This document shows, piece by piece, positions 58,721-64,000 of a stretch of DNA of 64,000 bases. The stretch's first letter is position 1. The number at the start of each line of letters is the position of its first letter. Source of the DNA: Synchiropus splendidus (lineage: Eukaryota > Chordata > Actinopteri > Syngnathiformes > Callionymidae); NCBI RefSeq assembly GCF_027744825.2, contig NC_071334.1, positions 7,510,437 to 7,574,436 on the forward strand, given 5' to 3'. The notes beneath the pieces were generated by a model, which saw only the letters and a program-made list of their open reading frames with translations, did not search any database and had not been told where the DNA came from. The translations under genes were made by a program, and so were the position numbers.

Positions 58721-61700
58721 GAGAAGTGGAGATGCTGGGGAATGATCGTGGAAGTTATTCTTGCCTCCCTCCTAAAATCCACGAATAATGGAAGAAGACG
58801 AACGGTATATGGGCAATTTGACAGCGACATTGGGAGTTGAAGAAGTCATGGACTTATTAAAAGAAATTACCAAACAGTGTGGAGGAATTAAGACGTGCAG
58901 GAAACCTGGGAAGGAAAAGCTGGAGATCACAATGAAGACGTTGGAAGGAAAAGACAAAAGATGGATTCCAATTCAAGAACGATGTGGGCCAAAGACCTGA
59001 ACAACAAAGAGATGGTTGTCTCATTCCTCTCCATGCCGGCATATATTCCAGACCAAGAAGTCCTGAGGAAACTGGAAGCCTGGGGAGTGACAGCAATGTC
59101 AGAAATTAAAAGATGTTTATGGCCTGGTACCTTGATTGAGGACGGCACACGCTTTTTAAAAGTGCATTTTACCGACCAAGTTCGAGACAGTCACTGGACA
59201 CTGGCAGATCTAGGTCTGCCGATTATGCGTAAAGCCTGGACACGTGTTCAAGAATTGCCCAGAAGTTATCTGCTTCCAGCGTGGACAACACAGCCATTAC
59301 AAGAGGGACTGTCCAAAGAATCCTAGTGAAGAGATGGAAGAAGAGGAAATAGCGGATGATGAAGAGAGGACCTGGAAGAACCAGCGGAGGAAACAATGAA
59401 TGAATGAACAGAATGAGAGCGCAGAACAGAGCGGGAAGCTGGCCAGTGCACAAGGAGAAACAAAGCGAGGTGGGGAAGAAGTGGAAGCGCACAATGGGGA
59501 TACAAGTCAGAGAGGAGACGGAACGAAAAATAAAGATCAAAAAGGGAAAGAATATGGCGGGATGAATCAATATATTTATGTTCTGCTGATATTATTTGCC
59601 TACAAGACACACATTGGGATGGTGAATGGGTGAGGAGGAATGAGAAGAAACGGGATGGAAAATTATTTTATAACAACGTGGAAACACATCGCAAGGGGTT
59701 GCAATTTTAGTAAAGAAAGGACTGGATGGAAATGTGAAAGAATGTCAGAATGATAGGAATGGAAGATTACTCGGAATTGAATTGGAAACAGACAGAAAGA
59801 AGATACAAATATTTTCGGTGTATGCACCCAATGATGAAAAAAACAGAAGGCTTTTCTTACATGAATTACAGAAGAAATGTTTGGGGAATTGTGTCATTTT
59901 GGGTGACTTTAATGTGTGGAATGAAAGGTTGGATGCCTCAGAAGTTATGTTTTATAAAAAAGACACTTCAAGAAAGATTAAGAACTGTAATGGAGAAGAA
60001 GGATTGGGTGGACATTTGGAGGATGAAAAACCTTGGAGAAAGAAGATCTCAGATAGTAAACGGGATTTTAAAACAAAGCAGAATAGACCTTATTATAAGC
60101 AAAAGAGAAATGTTGGAAGAAATTGGAGAAATCGACTTTAAAAGAAATGCCTTGAGTGATCACGCCATAATTAAATGTAGGCTGGGAGAAGATAGAAGAA
60201 TCAAAAAGGGTGGTGTATGGTGCATGAATGAAGAGATTCTGAAAGAAGAAAATTATAAAGTTTTAATAAAAAATCAGTTCGAAAAAGGAGAAGGAGAAAA
60301 GGCTTTTAAAGAAAACATCATTGATTGGTGGGAGGAGTTTAAAGGCAGAATAAAAGATGTTTCCATGGAATATTGCAGAAAAAGGAATATAGAAAAGAGG
60401 AAGAGGGAACGGGAATTGAAAGGAAAATTTGAGAAAGAAAGGGATTAGATAGAAAGAGAAGGGGGTGTGGATTTAGAAGAATATAGTAAACTTAAAAATG
60501 AATTGGACAAAATAGAAGAAGATAAGTGTAAAGGAGCCATATTGAGAAGCCGAGCGAGAATCACCATTGAGGGAGAGAAGTGTACAAGCTACTTCTTAAG
60601 ACTAGAAAAGATTTAACAAAAGAATAATGTCATTACAAGTTTAAAAGACGAAGGAAATCCAATAGAGGACTTTTTAGAAATAGCGCAAAAAGTGCATGAT
60701 TTTTATGCAGATTTATTTAAGGAAAGGAAAATGAACAAAAGTGAAAATAGTAAAAATATAGACGGCCTAGAACAAAGAATTAATAATGAACAGAGCGAGG
60801 AATGTGATAAAGAAATAAAGATGGAAGAAATTGAAACTGTTAAACAAAAATAAAAGTCCAGGAATTGATGGAATTGGGAGGGAGTTTTATGTTGCTTTTA
60901 AAGATTATGTCGTGCCAATTTTAGAGAGAGTTTTTAGAGAAATGGAGAGGAAAGAGACCATAGGGGAACTAATGAATATGGGTTTAATCAACTTAATTTA
61001 TAAAAAAGGAGACAAACAGAAATCGGAAAACTACAGACCAATCACTTGCCTAAACACTGACTATAAAATACTCACTAAAATATTGGCCAATAGGTTAAAG
61101 GAAGTGATTGGTCAAATAGTTGGGAACCAACAAGGATACAGCATCCCAGGAAGAGACCTGAGCGATATCATCAATAACATAAGAGATTTGACCGATAAAA
61201 TGACAGAAGAACAGAAAGCAATTATAATGAGTTTAGATTTAATTAAAGCATTTGACAGAGTAAGTCATGAATACTTATTTAAAATATTAGAAAAGATGAA
61301 TATTGGGGATACATTTATTAAATGGATCAAATTAATTTATAGAAATGCAAAAAGTAGAGTTAAAATAAATGGCATAATAACCACATGCTTTAGAGTGGAG
61401 AGGTCTGTGAGGCAGGGGTGTCCCCTGTCTGCCCTGCTCTTCTCAATATCTATAGAACCACTGGCTGTGAATATCAACCTAAATAAAAACATCAAGGGCA
61501 TTAAGATCGGAGAGGAAGAGGTGAAAATCTGCCAATATGCGGATGACACCACAATCACGGTGAGAGAGCAGAGCGGTCCTCAAAGAATTTGAAAAATATA
61601 TAAGAGTATCAGGTGAGAAAAGCAGAAATAATGAGGGGTAACCGACTATATGGATGGCGACTTCAAACTGATCAACTTCGACTTAAAATAAAGATAAAAT

Positions 61701-62074
61701 AAGATGAGAAGGAAAAATAATTTTAAATGAACCAGCATGGAATGCCAAAATAAGATGGTGGCAGCGGCATTACTGGAGGACATGAGAGACAATATCCGTG
61801 GAATGGAGAAATGAGATCGAGTCAGAAGTTATGAAGGGAGAAGGTAAAGATTGTGAACTCTTTATGAGGCAGGTTGAAAGAAATTAAATGCAACAAATAT
61901 AAGGATGAAAATGTGGTTTAGAAGATTAAGGGAAGATGGAATTAGAAGACCTACGGAGGGAGAAATATGGGAAAAAGCAGTAAGAGATGTGGTAGGGAAG
62001 GACGTATGAAAAACTGCGAGACTGAAATATAACGCACATAAATGTGAAAACTTTGACTTCCTCTTAAGACACAA
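58721..62074 (+). mobile_element. Tx1/L1-like LINE, both ORFs broken
   Basis: ORF1 region (58788-59390): after a frameshift, VSFLSMPAYIPDQEVLRKLE and a WGV...IKRCLWPGT segment, then two CCHC-type knuckles at about 59215-59330 (CRLCVKPGHVFKNC; the second has lost one Cys). ORF2 has an APE-type endonuclease with QDTHW (about 59600) and ILGDFNVW (about 59900). RT follows at 60831-61592 with NKSPGIDG, LINLIYKKGD, NYRPITCLN, SLDLIKAFDRVSH, RQGCPLSALLF and QYADDTTI. A degraded C-terminal stretch runs to about 62070. Frameshifts and stops (for example 60447, 60614, 60852) inactivate it. The motif order fits the Tx1/L1 group. Confidence 0.85.
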
Positions 62075-62133
62075 AGTGGTAGAGCGCATGCTTAGCATGA
62101 ATGAGGCCCTGGGTTCGATCCCCAGCATCTCCA
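62075..62133 (+). pseudogene. tRNA-Ala(AGC) 3' fragment at the LINE 3' edge
   Basis: Fifty-nine nt match tRNA-Ala from the D loop (AGTGGTAGAGC) through the anticodon loop (CTTAGCATG, anticodon AGC), the B box (GGTTCGATCC) and the 3' acceptor strand (CATCTCCA). The first about 13 nt are missing and LINE sequence stands in their place. Confidence 0.75.
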
Positions 62134-63272
62134 CTCACGGTTTCTCCATCACGCTTCTTCTTGGCACTACTCAAACCCTGAGGCTACACTCACCCGGAGC
62201 ACAACGGCTTCAAAAAAGTGCTACATAAAAACAGTTCAATGTTGACTTGAATTAAAAATTGAGTCAACATTGAACTACAAGTTGTCAGAGGCATGTGGCA
62301 AGTGTTTTTAGCTGGTCTGTGCTTCAGCAACACAGTAATCAGCTTGAATTTCAATTCAAATTTCCAAGTTGGATATGGTTTAAGAAAATAAACATTCACT
62401 CGAAATGACAAACTTGTGTTTGTGACTGGCTTCTCTGTAGAGAGACATGCAGCTCACATGTCCGCAGCACGTCTATCACAATGATGCTGCCGCTCATTAC
62501 AACGACAGAGTAGCTGAAGGTTTGCTGTTGAAGGGGTCGTGACGTCATCGTTTACAGGAGTAACCTCATCCACTGTCCACACGGAGAAGTGTTTCTGTGT
62601 AGGATTATTCTCTCTGGGACCCACTGTCAAAAAGTATTGGATACAGTGGCCGGATACGGCGGATACGTGTGGAGGGGGTATGAAAAAGAACCTACTGCTT
62701 TGTTTTCCTCCTGCTTTTTTTAACCCCACAATTTGACATATTACTGATGACTCCAAATCTCTAGCTATTACTATAACAAACCTCTAGACAATGTAACTGA
62801 GGTGGTGTCACCAAGAAACACATCTCTCATTCACCATTGGGATTAAGATTCATACCGAAAAGTCTAGGAAGAGAAAACAGTAAGCCACCCCATCAAAAGC
62901 CCAGGCCACAATGAACATCGGAGTTACATTTCACATGCTGAGAATCGAGGACGACTGAAGGGCTCAGAGGCAGAAATCTTTCTATTGGACTTGCGAGTCA
63001 GTCATTGCACTGTGGGTCCTTAATGCATTATCAAATGTGAAGGTATTTTTCGTAAAGCTAACAAGCATATGAATGTTCACATTCTTTTGTTAATAAAAAA
63101 AAAAATCATGGTTTCACAATGTCGATACAAATCTCAGACGAACTCTTTACAGGAACAAATAGTAGATCAAAGAATCATTAGCTGCATAGTTTAAATTTTT
63201 GAAGAAGCATTGTTGTTTATGTACAAAGTAATATTTTATGTTTTCTTACGTTAACTTAAACCTTGCTAGTTT
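62134..63272. other. intergenic, gene J 3' side
   Basis: A short near-perfect inverted repeat around 62235-62280 (TCAATGTTGACTTGAATT and its complement) could form a hairpin. No gene is seen. The region next to 63272 is the presumed gene J 3' UTR. Confidence 0.4.
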
Positions 63273-64000
63273 TCAAATGTGAGTTTTCATGTGTGTATTC
63301 AGGTTCCCTTTTAAAGAAAAACGTTTACCACAGTGAGAGCAGTTGAAGGGTTTTTCACCAGTGTGAACTCTAATGTGATTCTTCAGGGTGCCTTTCTGTG
63401 AAAAACAGGTTCCACACTGGGAGCAGATGAAAGGTTTTTCTCCGGCGTGAATTCTCATATGCCTCCTCAGATTACCTTTCCGAGAAAACCATTCTCCACA
63501 CTCAGCACAGTCAAGAGGTTTTTCACCAGTGTGAACAATCATGTGATTATTTAGGTGACTTTTCTCTGAAAAACAATTTCCACACTGGGAGCAGACGAAA
63601 GGTTTTTCTCCAGTGTGTACTCTCATGTGACTATTCAGGGAGCCAATTTGTGAAAAACATTTTCCACACTCCGAGCAGATGAAAGGTTTTTCACCAGTGT
63701 GAATTCTCATATGCGTCCTGAGGGCACCATTCTCTGAAAAGCACTTTCCACACTCAGAGCAGACAAAAGGTTTTTCTCCAGTGTGAACTCTCATGTGCTT
63801 CTTCAGATCATCTTTCTGTGAAAAAGATTTTCCACACTGAGAGCAGATGAAAGGTTTTTCTCCTGTGTGAATTCTCATATGCCTCTTCAGGTCACCTTTC
63901 TGTGCAAAACATTTTTCACACTCAGAGCAGATGAAAGGTTTTTCTGTAGCGTGAATTCTCATGTGAGATCTGAGTTTCTGTCTCTTCTCAAAACGGCTCC
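63273..64000 (-). CDS. zinc-finger gene J, exon 3 (partial): 8 complete C2H2 fingers and part of a ninth
   Basis: Minus-strand frame, open from the window edge to TGA at 63275-63273. The edge cuts inside a finger reading SRFEKRQKLRSH, equivalent to the conserved first finger (KRFEKRW / NRFETRQ), so only the acidic region and 5' exons are likely missing. Eight complete fingers follow, starting CSECEKCFAQKGDLKRHMRIH and ending CSHCGKRFSLKGNLNTHMKTH. All ligands and TGEKPF linkers are intact, apart from ATEKPF after the first finger and AGEKPF after the seventh. Predicted nuclear DNA-binding protein. Confidence 0.93.
   Translation of the reverse strand, partial: SRFEKRQKLRSHMRIHATEKPFICSECEKCFAQKGDLKRHMRIHTGEKPFICSQCGKSFSQKDDLKKHMRVHTGEKPFVCSECGKCFSENGALRTHMRIHTGEKPFICSECGKCFSQIGSLNSHMRVHTGEKPFVCSQCGNCFSEKSHLNNHMIVHTGEKPLDCAECGEWFSRKGNLRRHMRIHAGEKPFICSQCGTCFSQKGTLKNHIRVHTGEKPFNCSHCGKRFSLKGNLNTHMKTHI

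Noticed and set aside
1..64000. KRAB, SCAN, BTB, ZAD or FiNZ domain on any zinc-finger gene
   Set aside because: No matching sequence was found in exons 1-3 of any copy.

Overview
This is vertebrate nuclear DNA, almost certainly from a teleost fish. The evidence is a tandem array of intron-containing poly-C2H2 zinc-finger genes of the fish expansion type, embedded in a typical fish mobilome: a Tc1-like DD34E transposase, DIRS1-like RT pieces, Gypsy elements, L2-type and Tx1/L1-type LINEs, hAT-like and MITE elements, and tRNA-Ala-related sequence. There is no operon structure, and short coding exons are separated by transposon-filled introns.

Layout. From 1 to about 46.26 kb the array runs on the plus strand with seven zinc-finger paralogues, here called A-G (large exons ending at 3976, 10540, 14719, 20117, 26212, 34198 and 41066). 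Gene C is truncated beside a dead Tc1 element. A dead exon fragment lies at 1.13 kb and an orphan first exon at 46.17 kb. At about 46.26 kb the orientation flips, and three paralogues lie on the minus strand: H (46.8-50.6 kb), I (53.7-56.7 kb) and J (63.27 kb, running off the right edge). A Tx1/L1-like LINE occupies 58.7-62.07 kb.

Gene model. Comparing the copies gives a common structure: a non-coding exon 0, an exon 1 that contributes a short M-E-(T/N)-x-(R)-A-G start peptide (19 coding nt), a symmetric 99-nt exon 2 (phase 1-1), and one large exon 3. Exon 3 carries a Ser/Asp/Glu-rich acidic region, a small cysteine module, and 2-15 C2H2 fingers joined by TGEKPF-type linkers. Copies A, E and H have no visible exon 2, but the phases let exon 1 join exon 3 in frame. 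H and I keep an apparent C2HC finger before the C2H2 array, and every plus-strand paralogue has lost two of its four ligands. No KRAB, SCAN, BTB, ZAD or FiNZ-type N-terminus was seen.

How it works together. The genes are predicted nuclear DNA-binding proteins. Their fingers differ mainly at helix positions -1, 2, 3 and 6, as expected for a fast-evolving family such as those that recognise transposons. That role is inference only. The array grew by repeated segmental duplication: the 26.2-31.9 kb unit recurs at 34.2-39.6 kb with a Gypsy element already inside intron 1. Other notable structures are a 1.1-kb inverted-repeat (foldback-like) insertion in the 5' region of gene H, an intact-looking tRNA-Ala(UGC) cloverleaf, and tRNA-Ala 3'-end sequence at both edges of the LINE. 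All splice models are read by eye from paralogue comparison and splice consensus.
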